Below, piece after piece: positions 1 to 7,662 of a stretch of 64,000 nt of DNA; the stretch's first letter is position 1, and each line of letters starts with the position of its first letter. The stretch is from contig CP126124.1 of the NCBI GenBank assembly GCA_030123545.1, positions 3,038,001-3,102,000 of the forward strand, given 5' to 3'. The DNA is from Burkholderiaceae bacterium (GTDB lineage Bacteria; Pseudomonadota; Gammaproteobacteria; Burkholderiales; Burkholderiaceae_C). The notes under the pieces were generated by a model, which saw only the letters and a program-made list of their open reading frames with translations, was not told the origin of the DNA and made no database searches. Both the position numbers and the translations under genes were made by a program.

Positions 1-676
1 CACCGAAACCAACCGAAAAAAGGTCGGCCTCGAATTTCGGCAGCTGGCCGGTGCCGAGCAGGGTTTCGGCGTTGACGATGTACGGCGTGTAGCACTCGGT
101 GTAGCCGTGTTCGGCGGTCTGCACGTCCAGCATGAACTGCGCGAGCGCCCGGTGCAGCCGCGCCGCCGGCCCGCGCATGAAGCCGAAGCGTGTGCCGGCC
201 AGCTTCACGCCGGTTTCGAAATCCAGCCCGAGCGGCGTGCCGACGTCGACATGGTCACGCACCGGGAAGTCGAACGCGCGCGGCGTGCCCCAGCGCCGCA
301 GTTCCACGTTGCCGGATTCGTCCGCGCCGACCGGAACACTCTCGTGCGGCAGGTTCGGCACCGCCTGCAGCATCGATTGCAACCGGGCCTGCAGCGCGTC
401 GAGTCGTGCCGCGCAGTCGTCGAGGTCACCCTTCAGCGCCGCGACCTGCGCCATTAACGCATCGGCACTCTCGCCTTTCGCCTTGTGCTGTCCGATCTCC
501 CGGCTGGCGCGATTGCGCTCGGCCTGCAGCGCTTCGGTGCGGGTCTGCAGTGTCTTGCGTTCGGCCTCCAGCGCCCGGAATGCGGCGACGTCCAGAAAAT
601 TCTGTGGATTGCGGCGCGTCTGCAGCCGCGCGACAACGGCCTCGATGTCCGTTCGTAACAAGTTGATATCCAGCAT
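1..676 (-). CDS. serS: Seryl-tRNA synthetase, N-terminal part (runs off the left edge)
   Basis: Cytoplasmic enzyme that charges tRNA-Ser with serine. The visible 225 residues begin MLDINLLRTD and hold the N-terminal helical hairpin that grips the long variable arm of tRNA-Ser (rich in Ala, Arg, Glu and Gln, about residues 30-105). The start of the catalytic domain follows, with HVDVGTPLGLDF and the TRFGFMRGPAARL stretch that precedes class II motif 1. The family is about 430 residues, so roughly half the gene is missing here. The ATG at 676 is the natural family start. A possible -10 box lies almost against the start codon. The gene is divergent from the VOC protein gene. Identification is very secure. 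Confidence 0.96.
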   Translation of the reverse strand, partial: MLDINLLRTDIEAVVARLQTRRNPQNFLDVAAFRALEAERKTLQTRTEALQAERNRASREIGQHKAKGESADALMAQVAALKGDLDDCAARLDALQARLQSMLQAVPNLPHESVPVGADESGNVELRRWGTPRAFDFPVRDHVDVGTPLGLDFETGVKLAGTRFGFMRGPAARLHRALAQFMLDVQTAEHGYTECYTPYIVNAETLLGTGQLPKFEADLFSVGFG

Positions 677-682
677 GGGACA

Positions 683-688
683 ATTCTA
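683..688 (-). promoter_or_regulatory. Possible -10 box (TAGAAT) for serS
   Basis: TAGAAT on the minus strand lies 6 bases upstream of the serS ATG, so a transcript starting at the usual distance would begin at or near the start codon (leaderless or nearly so). No clear -35 box is visible. TAGAAT or TAAAAT hexamers recur in front of fkpB, DUF3460, metG and gpmA in this window, which supports reading it as a -10 element. Confidence 0.35.
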
Positions 689-699
689 GGGGGAGCCGC

Positions 700-1203
700 T
701 TGAGCGGCCTTCTTTGGCGGCAGAATCGGCAGGTCAGGATCAACGCGGCGGCGCAAGCCGCTGCCACAGCACCGGTGCGAGTCGAACCCTATCTGTTCTT
801 TGACGGCAATTGCGAGGACGCCTTGGCGTTCTACAGTCGCTGCCTCGGCGGCGCGGTGGTCGATCTGCAGCGCTACCGCGGCTCGCCGATGGAGTCGCAA
901 TTGCCGGCGGCCTGGCGTGACAAGGTGATGCACGCGAAGTTCGAGGCCGACGGTTACCGTTTCATGGCGAGTGATCGCACGCCGGGCCAGCCGTTCGGCG
1001 GCCACGCCGGCTATTCGATGGCGGTCAATGTGCCGGGCGACCCGGTGCGCGGAGAACAGGTGTTCAGAGCGCTCGCCACCGGCGGCCTGGTGACGATGCC
1101 GTTCGCGACCACCTTCTGGGGCGCGCATTTCGGCATGCTGGTCGACAAGTTCGGCGTCGGCTGGATGGTGAACTGCGAAATGGGCGGCGGGCCACCCAAC
1201 TGA
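700..1203 (+). CDS. VOC-superfamily (PhnB/glyoxalase-like) protein
   Basis: Small protein of the vicinal-oxygen-chelate fold, PhnB-like group (YLFFDGNCEDALAFY near residue 30; TTFWGAHFGMLVDKFGVGWMVN at the C-terminus). Members are metal-binding lyases, dioxygenases or antibiotic-binding proteins. The substrate here cannot be told. The TTG at 700 has a strong ribosome-binding site (AGGGGGAG, 688-695), but the first 25 residues are not typical of the family. An in-frame GTG at 775 would give the usual N-terminus (MRVEPYLFFDG) and has no visible ribosome-binding site. It stands alone, divergent from serS. Confidence 0.8.
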   Translation: MSGLLWRQNRQVRINAAAQAAATAPVRVEPYLFFDGNCEDALAFYSRCLGGAVVDLQRYRGSPMESQLPAAWRDKVMHAKFEADGYRFMASDRTPGQPFGGHAGYSMAVNVPGDPVRGEQVFRALATGGLVTMPFATTFWGAHFGMLVDKFGVGWMVNCEMGGGPPN

Positions 1204-1263
1204 ACCGGCGTTGCGCCGCGATTTGAAAGAAATCGCGCCGTAGCCCGCATCCGGTCTTCGGTA

Positions 1264-1300
1264 CTAGCTATATATTCAATAGCAAATCACGCGCTGGCCG
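1264..1300. repeat. Degenerate short palindromic repeat, GCTAT...ATAGC type
   Basis: GCTAT at 1267-1271 and ATAGC at 1279-1283 form an A+T-rich inverted repeat in the gap where the VOC gene and ispH converge, followed by CAAATCACGCGCTGG. The same design occurs at 14216-14283, 28018-28076 and 55994-56042. It resembles a repeat common between Comamonadaceae genes. It may also serve as a bidirectional terminator. Confidence 0.5.
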
Positions 1301-1322
1301 CTCGACCGCACCCGCTCGGGGA

Positions 1323-2366
1323 TTAGTGACTGGAGTCCTTTGCGTCGAGCTTCATGCCCTTGGGCATCGGGAACTTGACGTTCTCGCGGATGCCGTCCAT
1401 GCGCCGCACCGAGGCCGCGCCGAACGACTGGATGCGCGCGATCACCTGCTGCACCAGCAGCTCGGGCGCCGACGCGCCGGCGGTGAGTCCCACCCGCGCC
1501 TTGCCGGCGAGCCATTCGGGCCGCAGCTCGTCGGCGTTGTCGACCATGTAGCTCTCGGTGCCGAGCTTGCGCGCGACTTCGCGCAGTCGGTTGCTGTTGG
1601 AACTGCTGGGGCTGCCGACCACGATCACGACATCGACCTGCGGGCTCATCCATTTCACCGCGTCCTGCCGGTTCTGCGTCGCATAGCAGATGTCCTGCTG
1701 CTTCGGCTGGCGCACGTTCGGAAAACGCGCGGTCACCGCCGCCATGATCTCGGCCGCGTCGTCGACGCTGAGCGTGGTCTGCGTGACGACCGCGAGCTTT
1801 TCGGTCTGCGCGGGCTGCACCTGCGCGACGTCGGCGACGGCCTGCACCAGATGAATGCCGCCGTCGAGTTGGCCCATCGTGCCCTCGACTTCCGGATGGC
1901 CGCGGTGGCCGATCATGATGAATTCGTAGCCCTCGCGCGCGAGCTTCGCGACCTCGACATGGACCTTGGTCACGAGCGGACAGGTCGCATCGAAAATCTG
2001 AAAACCCCGCGCCGCGGCCTGCTGCTGGATCGCCCGGCTCACGCCATGCGCGGAGAACACCAGCGTCGCGCCGGCAGGCACCTCATCCAGCGACTCGATG
2101 AAGATCGCGCCGCGCGACTTCAGGTCGTTCACCACGTAGCTGTTGTGCACGATCTCGTGACGCACGTAGATCGGCGCGCCGAATTTCTCCAGCGCGCGCT
2201 CGACGATCGCGATCGCCCGGTCCACGCCGGCACAGAATCCGCGCGGTTCGGCCAGCAGGATCTCTTGCGGGTCGGCCGCGGAATCGCGTTGCTGTTCGTC
2301 TACTGGAATACCTCCGCGCTGACGCACTTCGGTGCGAGCGCCTTCGGGCGGCCGCGCGGCACTCAT
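1323..2366 (-). CDS. ispH: 4-Hydroxy-3-methylbut-2-enyl diphosphate reductase
   Basis: Last step of the MEP isoprenoid pathway: reduces HMBPP to IPP and DMAPP with a [4Fe-4S] cluster in the cytosol. The three cluster cysteines are seen in GFCAGV, DATCPLV and QDICYATQ; the substrate histidines lie in VRHEIVHNSYV and FSAHGVS. At 347 residues it is longer than the usual 310-325, because the only sensible start, ATG 2366, lies about 35 residues before the conserved domain. That ATG overlaps the fkpB stop (ATGA), so the two genes are translationally coupled, as in the fkpB-ispH pair of many proteobacteria. It also has an ordinary TAA stop at 1323-1325. Confidence 0.96.
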   Translation of the reverse strand: MSAARPPEGARTEVRQRGGIPVDEQQRDSAADPQEILLAEPRGFCAGVDRAIAIVERALEKFGAPIYVRHEIVHNSYVVNDLKSRGAIFIESLDEVPAGATLVFSAHGVSRAIQQQAAARGFQIFDATCPLVTKVHVEVAKLAREGYEFIMIGHRGHPEVEGTMGQLDGGIHLVQAVADVAQVQPAQTEKLAVVTQTTLSVDDAAEIMAAVTARFPNVRQPKQQDICYATQNRQDAVKWMSPQVDVVIVVGSPSSSNSNRLREVARKLGTESYMVDNADELRPEWLAGKARVGLTAGASAPELLVQQVIARIQSFGAASVRRMDGIRENVKFPMPKGMKLDAKDSSH

Positions 2367-2833
2367 AGCACGCCGATCAGGTGCACTTCGAACGTCACCG
2401 GCTGGCCCGCGAGCGGGTGATTGAAGTCGAACAACACGGCGCCGCCGTCGTCGCCGCCCCGCAGTTGCTGCACGGCGCCGGCGTAGCTGCCGTTGCCGTC
2501 GGGCGCGGCGAATTCGACCACGTCGCCGATCCCGTACTGCGCGCCGGGGTCGCCGAGTTCGACCAACAGCCGCCGCGCAACCCATTGCAGCATCGCCGGG
2601 TTGCGTTCGCCGAACGCCTCGCCCGCAGGAATCTCGAACACCGCGCGCGCGCCCTCGGCCAGGCCGAGCAGCCGCTGCTCGACCGCGGGCGCGAGCGCGC
2701 CGGTCCCGAGCGACAGCGTCGCGGGTTTGTCGGCGAAGGTATTGATCACGTCGCCCTTCGGTCCGGCCAGGCGGTAGTGCAGCGTCAGAAACGAATCCGG
2801 TTGCACCTGGGTCGAGCTTGCCTCAGAGGTCAT
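2363..2833 (-). CDS. fkpB: FKBP-type peptidyl-prolyl cis-trans isomerase, SlpA type
   Basis: Small cytosolic prolyl isomerase/chaperone of the SlyD/SlpA group (156 residues). The FKBP core (LTLHYRLAG...VINTFADKPATLSLGTGAL), the LLGLAEGARAVFEIPAGEAFGERN stretch and the inserted-flap domain with DFNHPLAGQPVTFEVHLIGV are present. The start at 2833 is preferred over ATG 2860 because a -10 box (2859-2864) overlaps the latter. The gene is first in a two-gene operon and ends ATGA with ispH. It is divergent from radC. Confidence 0.93.
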   Translation of the reverse strand: MTSEASSTQVQPDSFLTLHYRLAGPKGDVINTFADKPATLSLGTGALAPAVEQRLLGLAEGARAVFEIPAGEAFGERNPAMLQWVARRLLVELGDPGAQYGIGDVVEFAAPDGNGSYAGAVQQLRGGDDGGAVLFDFNHPLAGQPVTFEVHLIGVL

Positions 2834-2858
2834 CGAAGTCCCGTTTAAACTGGGCTCC

Positions 2859-2864
2859 ATTCTA
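2859..2864 (-). promoter_or_regulatory. Possible -10 box (TAGAAT) of the fkpB-ispH operon
   Basis: TAGAAT in the minus-strand context TTAGAATGG, 25 bases upstream of ATG 2833. Transcription would begin near 2852, leaving a leader of about 20 bases. No strong -35 box is recognisable. The element decides against the upstream ATG at 2860. Confidence 0.4.
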
Positions 2865-2935
2865 AGAAACCCGCCCGCAGCGCCGAGCCGCCGCCGCCGA
2901 AGTCCCCACCTTCCGCGCGGCGCGGGCCCTTGACG

Positions 2936-3619
2936 ATGCCTTTGAGAGATCTCCCCGCCGACGCCCGACCCCGCGAGAAGCTGCTGGCGCGCGGTGCTGC
3001 CGCATTGAGCGACGCCGAACTGCTCGCGCTGCTGCTGCGCACCGGCTTGCCGGGCAAGGGCGTGCTGCAACTCGCGCAGGAGATGCTGCAGGCGGAGACC
3101 GGCTTCGACGGCATTGCCGGGCTGCTGCACGCGAGCGCCGACGACCTGAAGCGCGTCAAGGGGCTGGGACCGGCCAAGCGCGCGGAACTGGTCGCGGTGC
3201 TCGAACTGGCGCGCCGCGCGCTGGCGCAGCAGCTGCGCGAGCGCGAGGTGTTCGGCACGCCCGACGCGGTGAAGAACTACCTGCGGCTGCATCTGGCCGC
3301 GCGCGGCCACGAGGTGTTCGCGGTGCTGTTCCTCGATGCGCAGAACCGCCTGCTCGCGCTGGAAGAAATGTTCCGCGGCACGCTGACGCAGACCAGCGTC
3401 TATCCGCGCGAGGTCGTGCTGCGCGCGCTCACGCTCCAGGCGGGGGCGGTGGTGCTCGCGCACAACCATCCAAGCGGCGCGCTGCAGCCGTCGCGTGCCG
3501 ACGAGGCGCTGACGCAGACACTGAAGGCCGCGCTCGCGCTGATCGACGTGCGCGTGCTCGACCATGTGATCGTCGGCGCTGCCGGTGCGCTGTCGATGGC
3601 CGAGCAGGGGTGGCTATGA
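2936..3619 (+). CDS. radC: RadC/JAB-domain protein
   Basis: RadC (YeeS) family protein of 227 residues. It has an N-terminal UPF0758 helical part (PREKLLARGAAALSDAELLALLLRTG), a helix-hairpin-helix-like KGLGPAKRAELVAVLELARR, then the MPN/JAB metalloprotease-like domain with HNHPSG followed by the Asp of SRADEAL, the zinc-ligand pattern. Its biochemical role is unsettled; the old link to DNA repair is doubtful. ATG 2936 gives the standard start MPLRDLP. A TTG at 2930 is also in frame. The stop overlaps the start of the Smr gene (ATGA). Confidence 0.93.
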   Translation: MPLRDLPADARPREKLLARGAAALSDAELLALLLRTGLPGKGVLQLAQEMLQAETGFDGIAGLLHASADDLKRVKGLGPAKRAELVAVLELARRALAQQLREREVFGTPDAVKNYLRLHLAARGHEVFAVLFLDAQNRLLALEEMFRGTLTQTSVYPREVVLRALTLQAGAVVLAHNHPSGALQPSRADEALTQTLKAALALIDVRVLDHVIVGAAGALSMAEQGWL

Positions 3620-4281
3620 CCAGGCTGCACTCATTCAAGGATCTGGGCGCGGTGCGCGGGGCTCTGGCCGACGCTCGGGCGCGCGACGCGGCCGAGCAGA
3701 ACGCGCGCGAGCAGGCCGAGCGCGCCGTCGCGCGCGACCGGAACCTGTTCGCGCGCACCGTCGGACCGGTGCGGCCGGTGCACAGCGCGCCGCGCGCCGC
3801 GCCAAAAGTCTCCCGGCCTGCGCCGATCGCGGCGCACCGCGCGCGCGACGAACGCGCGGCGCTGGCGCAGGCGCTCAGCGACGAGTTCGACGTGTCCACG
3901 CTGCTCGACACCGACGAGCACCTGAGCTTTCGCCGTCCCGGCATCGGTATCGATGTGGTGCGCAAGCTCAGGCGCGGCCAGTGGCGCATCCAGCGCGACA
4001 TCGACCTGCACGGGCTGCGCAGCGACGCGGCGCGCGAGGCGCTGGCGGCCTTCATCCGCGACGCCTGCCGGCAAGGCCTGCGCTGCGTGCGCGTGGTGCA
4101 CGGCAAGGGGCTGGGTTCGCCCGGCAAGATGCCGGTGCTCAAGTCCAAGGTGCACGGCTGGCTGGTCCAGAAGAACCAGGTGCTGGCGTTCGTGCAGGCG
4201 CCACCGGCGCAGGGCGGCGCCGGAGCGCTGCTGGTGCTGCTCGGCGCGACGCCACGGCCGAGATGCGAAGTCAAGGTGTAA
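3616..4281 (+). CDS. Smr-domain protein (putative DNA/RNA nuclease)
   Basis: 221-residue protein with a basic, Ala/Arg-rich N-terminal half and a C-terminal Smr (small MutS-related) domain. The hallmark DLHG is at about residue 130 and the VVHGKGLGSPG loop follows. Stand-alone Smr proteins nick or cleave nucleic acids and may act in repair or on stalled ribosomes; which applies here is unknown. ATG 3616 overlaps the radC stop, with a purine-rich GAGCAGGGG upstream, so the two genes are co-translated. Confidence 0.9.
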   Translation: MTRLHSFKDLGAVRGALADARARDAAEQNAREQAERAVARDRNLFARTVGPVRPVHSAPRAAPKVSRPAPIAAHRARDERAALAQALSDEFDVSTLLDTDEHLSFRRPGIGIDVVRKLRRGQWRIQRDIDLHGLRSDAAREALAAFIRDACRQGLRCVRVVHGKGLGSPGKMPVLKSKVHGWLVQKNQVLAFVQAPPAQGGAGALLVLLGATPRPRCEVKV

Positions 4282-4332
4282 CCAAGAGCGCGCCGGACTG
4301 AACCACGCCCCCGCCCGGATATCCAAACCCCC

Positions 4333-4674
4333 ATGAACAGACCGCCGAAATTGAAACCCGTGCGCCTGGCCTTGCTGGTGCTGGCGGCTGCGCTGCTGGG
4401 CGGCTGTGCCGTGTACCCGCCGGCCGGCGCCGTTGCTTCCGGCACCGATGCCTACGGCAATCCGATTTACACGGTGCCGTATGCCGCCCCCGGCTACTCG
4501 TACTACCCTTACTACTCCTACGGCTACGACCCGGCGTACATCGGCGCGCCGGTCTGGTTCGGCTTCGGCTGGTACGGCGGATACCACGGCGGGTACTGGG
4601 GTCACGGACACTGGGGCCATGGCGGCGGCCATTGGGGTGGACGTGGCGCCCGAGGGCGTGGCGGGCGCCACTGA
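4333..4674 (+). CDS. Small Gly/Tyr/His-rich lipoprotein
   Basis: 113 residues. A signal peptide with lipobox (LLGGC, cysteine 25) marks a lipoprotein, probably anchored in the outer membrane. The mature part is dominated by Tyr, Gly and His (YYPYYSYGYD near residue 56; HGHWGHGGGHWGG near 92), ending in RGARGRGGRH. The composition suggests metal or surface binding but no function is known. It stands alone after the Smr gene (51-base gap) and converges on the permease gene. Confidence 0.85.
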   Translation: MNRPPKLKPVRLALLVLAAALLGGCAVYPPAGAVASGTDAYGNPIYTVPYAAPGYSYYPYYSYGYDPAYIGAPVWFGFGWYGGYHGGYWGHGHWGHGGGHWGGRGARGRGGRH

Positions 4675-4716
4675 AAGCTCCGGCTTGCGTACGGACCGAG
4701 CGGCTGGACGCGCAGC

Positions 4717-4735
4717 GACCGAGAACTGATCGGTC
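4717..4735. terminator. Possible bidirectional hairpin between lipoprotein and permease genes
   Basis: GACCGA (4717-4722) and TCGGTC (4730-4735) form a 6-bp stem with a 7-base loop in the 71-base gap between two converging genes. There is no T-run, so it would be a weak terminator at best. Confidence 0.3.
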
Positions 4736-4745
4736 TCGTCGAGCG

Positions 4746-7274
4746 TCAGTCCGCGGCTTCCCGCAGTGTCTCGACTACGGGGCGGCGCAGCACTTCACGC
4801 AGCCCCCACCAGCCAGCGGCCAGCGCGAGCACCGCACCGGCCAGCGCGCCGGCGATCGGCACCCAGGGCGACGGCGACCATTCGAAACCGAACACGTAAC
4901 GCGCCAGCGCCCAGCCGATTGCGACTGCGGCGAGGCTGGCCAGCACGCCGGCCAGCAGGCCGACCCCCGCCAGCTCGGCCCGCTGCACCTGACGCAGCAG
5001 GCCGGCGCGCGCACCGACCGCGCGCATGATCGCGAAGTCGCGGGCGCGCTCCTCGCGCGTCGCACCGAGCGCGGCGAGCAGCACGACCAGCCCGGCGGCG
5101 AGCGCAAAGACGAACAGGAATTCAACCGCGCGGATCACCTGGTCGAGCACCCGCTGCAACTCGGCGATCGTGCTGGTCAGGTCGACCACCGTGATGTTCG
5201 GAAACTGGCGCACCAGCGCGTTGTCGAACCCCGGCGTGGCTGGCGCACGGAACGCAGCGAGAAAGGTGGTCGGCAGCTCCGGCATCGCGCCGACCGGGAA
5301 CATCGCGAAGAAGTTCGCGTGCATCGAGCCCCAATCGACCTTGCGCAGCGAGGTGATGCGCGCATCGACCTGCCTGCCTGCGACATCGAAACGCAGCGTG
5401 TCGTCCAGGTGCAGGCCCAGGGTGTCGGCGATCCCCTGCTCGATGCTGATCGCGCCCCGCTCATCCGGCGTCCAGCGGCCGGCAACGATACGATTCGACG
5501 GCGGCCGCTCGGCGCTGTACGAGAGGTTGAATTCGCGATCGACCAGGCGCTTTGCGCGATCATCCGTGTAGTTGGCCGGGCCGACGCTGCTGCCATTGAC
5601 CGCAATCAGCCTGCCGCGAATCATCGGATACCAGTCGAAACTCTCGGCGCCGCCGGCGCGCAGTGCCCTGCGGAACGCCGCGCCCTGCTCCGGCAGCACG
5701 TTGATCACGAAGCGGTTCGGCGCATCCGGCGGCGTGACCCGGCGCCAGCCGGCAATCAGGTCGGTGCGCAGCAGCACGAGCAGCACCAGCGCGAGCAGAC
5801 CGACCGCGAGCGCACCGACCTGCACCACGGTGTAGGCCGGCCGCGCCGAGATCTGGCGCGTCGCAAGCACCAGCCAGCGCGGCGCGGTGGCGTCGTTCAC
5901 GCCCCGGCGCAGCAAGCGCACCGCGAGCCAACCGAGCAGCCCGAACAGCAGCACCGCTGCCGCGAATCCGCCGACCGCGATCAGGCCCAGCTTCAGGTCG
6001 CGGCTCGCAACCAGCAGCAACGCGGCAAAGCCGGCGACGCCGAGCGCCAGCGTGCCGACCGACGCGGGCTTGAGGCCCCCGAGGTCGCGCCGCATCACGC
6101 GCAGCGGCGGCACGCTGGCGAGCTGCAGCACCGGCGGCAGGCCGAACGCGAGCATCAGCGTAAAGCCCATGCCGAGGCCGAGCACGACCGGCCGGAGCCC
6201 GGGAGCGGGAAGCGCCACTTCGATCAGCCCCGACAGCAGTTGCACGATCCCCAGTTGCACGAGATAGCCGAGCAGCACGCCCAGGCCGCTCGCGACCAGG
6301 CCGCACAGCAGGAACTCGAACGCGTAGCTTGCGGCCAGCGTGCGCTGGCTCTGGCCCAGCACGCGCAGCATCGCGCAGCCGTCCAGATGCGCGGCGGCGA
6401 AGCCCCGTGCCGCCAACGCGACCGCCATCGCGCTCATCAGCGCGGCCAGCAGCGCGACCAGATTCAGGAAATTCTGCGCGCGGTCGAGCGTCTGTTGCAT
6501 CGCCGGACGACCGCTGTCGGGCGACTCCAGACGCACACCGCGCAGCAGCGGGTCCGCCGGATCCCGGAGCTGCGCGCGCGCCCAGCGCACGAAGCGCTCG
6601 ACCGGCCCCTCGGGCCCGGCGACCGCGAACCGGTAACCGACCCGGCTCGCAGGCTGCACCAGCCCGGTGGCCGCGAGGTCCGCGTCATTGATCATCACGC
6701 GCGGCGCAAAGTTGAGGAAGCCCGCGCCGCGATCGGGTTCGATCACGATGATCCGGGCAATGGCGAGCTTCGCGTCGCCGAGCAGCAGCGGATCGCCGAC
6801 CTTCAGGTCCAGCGCATCGAGCAGCGAGGCGTCGACCCACACCTGGCCCAGTGCCGGAATCGCGCGGGTCGCCTGGCCGGTCGCGCCGGGCCGGGCCGCG
6901 ACCGTGAGGCTGCCGCGCAGCGGATAGCCGGGACCGACCGCCTTCAGCGCCACCAGATGGCTGGCCCCGCCCTGCGCGTCGGTCGCGCGTGCCATCGTCG
7001 GAAAGGCCAGCGTGGTTGCAACCTGGAGCCCGAGCGAGCGTGCGCGTTCGACAAAAGGCGCCGGCGTCGGGCTGTCGCTGGCGATCACCGCGTCGCCGCC
7101 GAGCAGTTGGTGCGCATCGCGCTGCAGCCCTGACTGCAGACGATCGGCGAGGAAGCCGACCGCAGTGAGCGCGCCGACCGCGAGCAGCACCGCCAGAATC
7201 AGCAGCCGCAACTCGCCGGCGCGAAGATCGCGCCGCAGCGTGCGCCAGCCGAGTCGGGCAAAGGCAAGGCCCAT
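4746..7274 (-). CDS. Large FtsX-type ABC transporter permease (YbbP-like)
   Basis: 842-residue inner-membrane protein. An N-terminal membrane segment (LRLLILAVLLAVGALTAVGF) is followed by a large periplasmic domain, FtsX-type four-helix blocks in the middle and at the C-terminus (ALAAGLVVLLAALGATREERARDFAIMRAVGA), and a last GWWGLREVLRRPVVETLREAAD. Size and order match YbbP, which works with the ATPase YbbA beside the esterase TesA. No ATPase gene is adjacent on either side, so its partner must be encoded elsewhere. It is probably involved in lipoprotein or envelope-lipid handling; the substrate is unknown. ATG 7274 begins MGLAFARLGWRTLRRD, typical of the family. Confidence 0.9.
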   Translation of the reverse strand: MGLAFARLGWRTLRRDLRAGELRLLILAVLLAVGALTAVGFLADRLQSGLQRDAHQLLGGDAVIASDSPTPAPFVERARSLGLQVATTLAFPTMARATDAQGGASHLVALKAVGPGYPLRGSLTVAARPGATGQATRAIPALGQVWVDASLLDALDLKVGDPLLLGDAKLAIARIIVIEPDRGAGFLNFAPRVMINDADLAATGLVQPASRVGYRFAVAGPEGPVERFVRWARAQLRDPADPLLRGVRLESPDSGRPAMQQTLDRAQNFLNLVALLAALMSAMAVALAARGFAAAHLDGCAMLRVLGQSQRTLAASYAFEFLLCGLVASGLGVLLGYLVQLGIVQLLSGLIEVALPAPGLRPVVLGLGMGFTLMLAFGLPPVLQLASVPPLRVMRRDLGGLKPASVGTLALGVAGFAALLLVASRDLKLGLIAVGGFAAAVLLFGLLGWLAVRLLRRGVNDATAPRWLVLATRQISARPAYTVVQVGALAVGLLALVLLVLLRTDLIAGWRRVTPPDAPNRFVINVLPEQGAAFRRALRAGGAESFDWYPMIRGRLIAVNGSSVGPANYTDDRAKRLVDREFNLSYSAERPPSNRIVAGRWTPDERGAISIEQGIADTLGLHLDDTLRFDVAGRQVDARITSLRKVDWGSMHANFFAMFPVGAMPELPTTFLAAFRAPATPGFDNALVRQFPNITVVDLTSTIAELQRVLDQVIRAVEFLFVFALAAGLVVLLAALGATREERARDFAIMRAVGARAGLLRQVQRAELAGVGLLAGVLASLAAVAIGWALARYVFGFEWSPSPWVPIAGALAGAVLALAAGWWGLREVLRRPVVETLREAAD

Positions 7275-7662
7275 CTATTTGTCCCGCATCAAGAAGTCTT
7301 CAGACCGCATGATCGATGATCGGGCTCTGGTAGCAGACCCGAACGCGCTGAGCCGTGGCTCGGATAAACGACATGTGTTCATCGGCCGCGGTGGCAACGC
7401 ACGACCGAGTGTCGGCGCATCAATCCCGCGGGACAGATGCGGGCGTTGGTTGACACTGACGGGGTGCTGGCGCAATCTTGGACGAGCATGAATCCATGGA
7501 TGAAGTCTACGCGGCGCTGGTCGCCGCCGACGCTTCATCGTGCAAGCCCGGAACGGCGGCCGCATGCAGTGATGATGGCCAGCGGCAGACAGCTCGGGCG
7601 ATCCAGCATAACGGCTTTGCAAGACGATCCGGCTTTTTCCCCCTTGATGAATGGAGACTGTC
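7275..7662. other. Gene-free stretch between permease and hmgA
   Basis: About 390 bases with no convincing coding sequence on either strand; the short open frames have no recognisable domain and poor codon use. It holds the divergent promoters of the permease and hmgA. A TTGACA at 7450-7455 is the only good -35 candidate, with a poor -10 match 17 bases later. G+C is slightly lower than in neighbouring genes. Nothing else was recognised. Confidence 0.6.

Noticed and set aside
4632..7133. Long plus-strand open frame of over 800 codons opposite the permease
   Set aside because: Composition (Arg, Gln, His and Ala-rich, no domain) is that of a shadow frame in G+C-rich DNA; the minus strand encodes a clear membrane protein.
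7275..7662. Small genes in the gap before hmgA
   Set aside because: Several short frames exist but none has a plausible ribosome-binding site with coding character or a recognisable domain.
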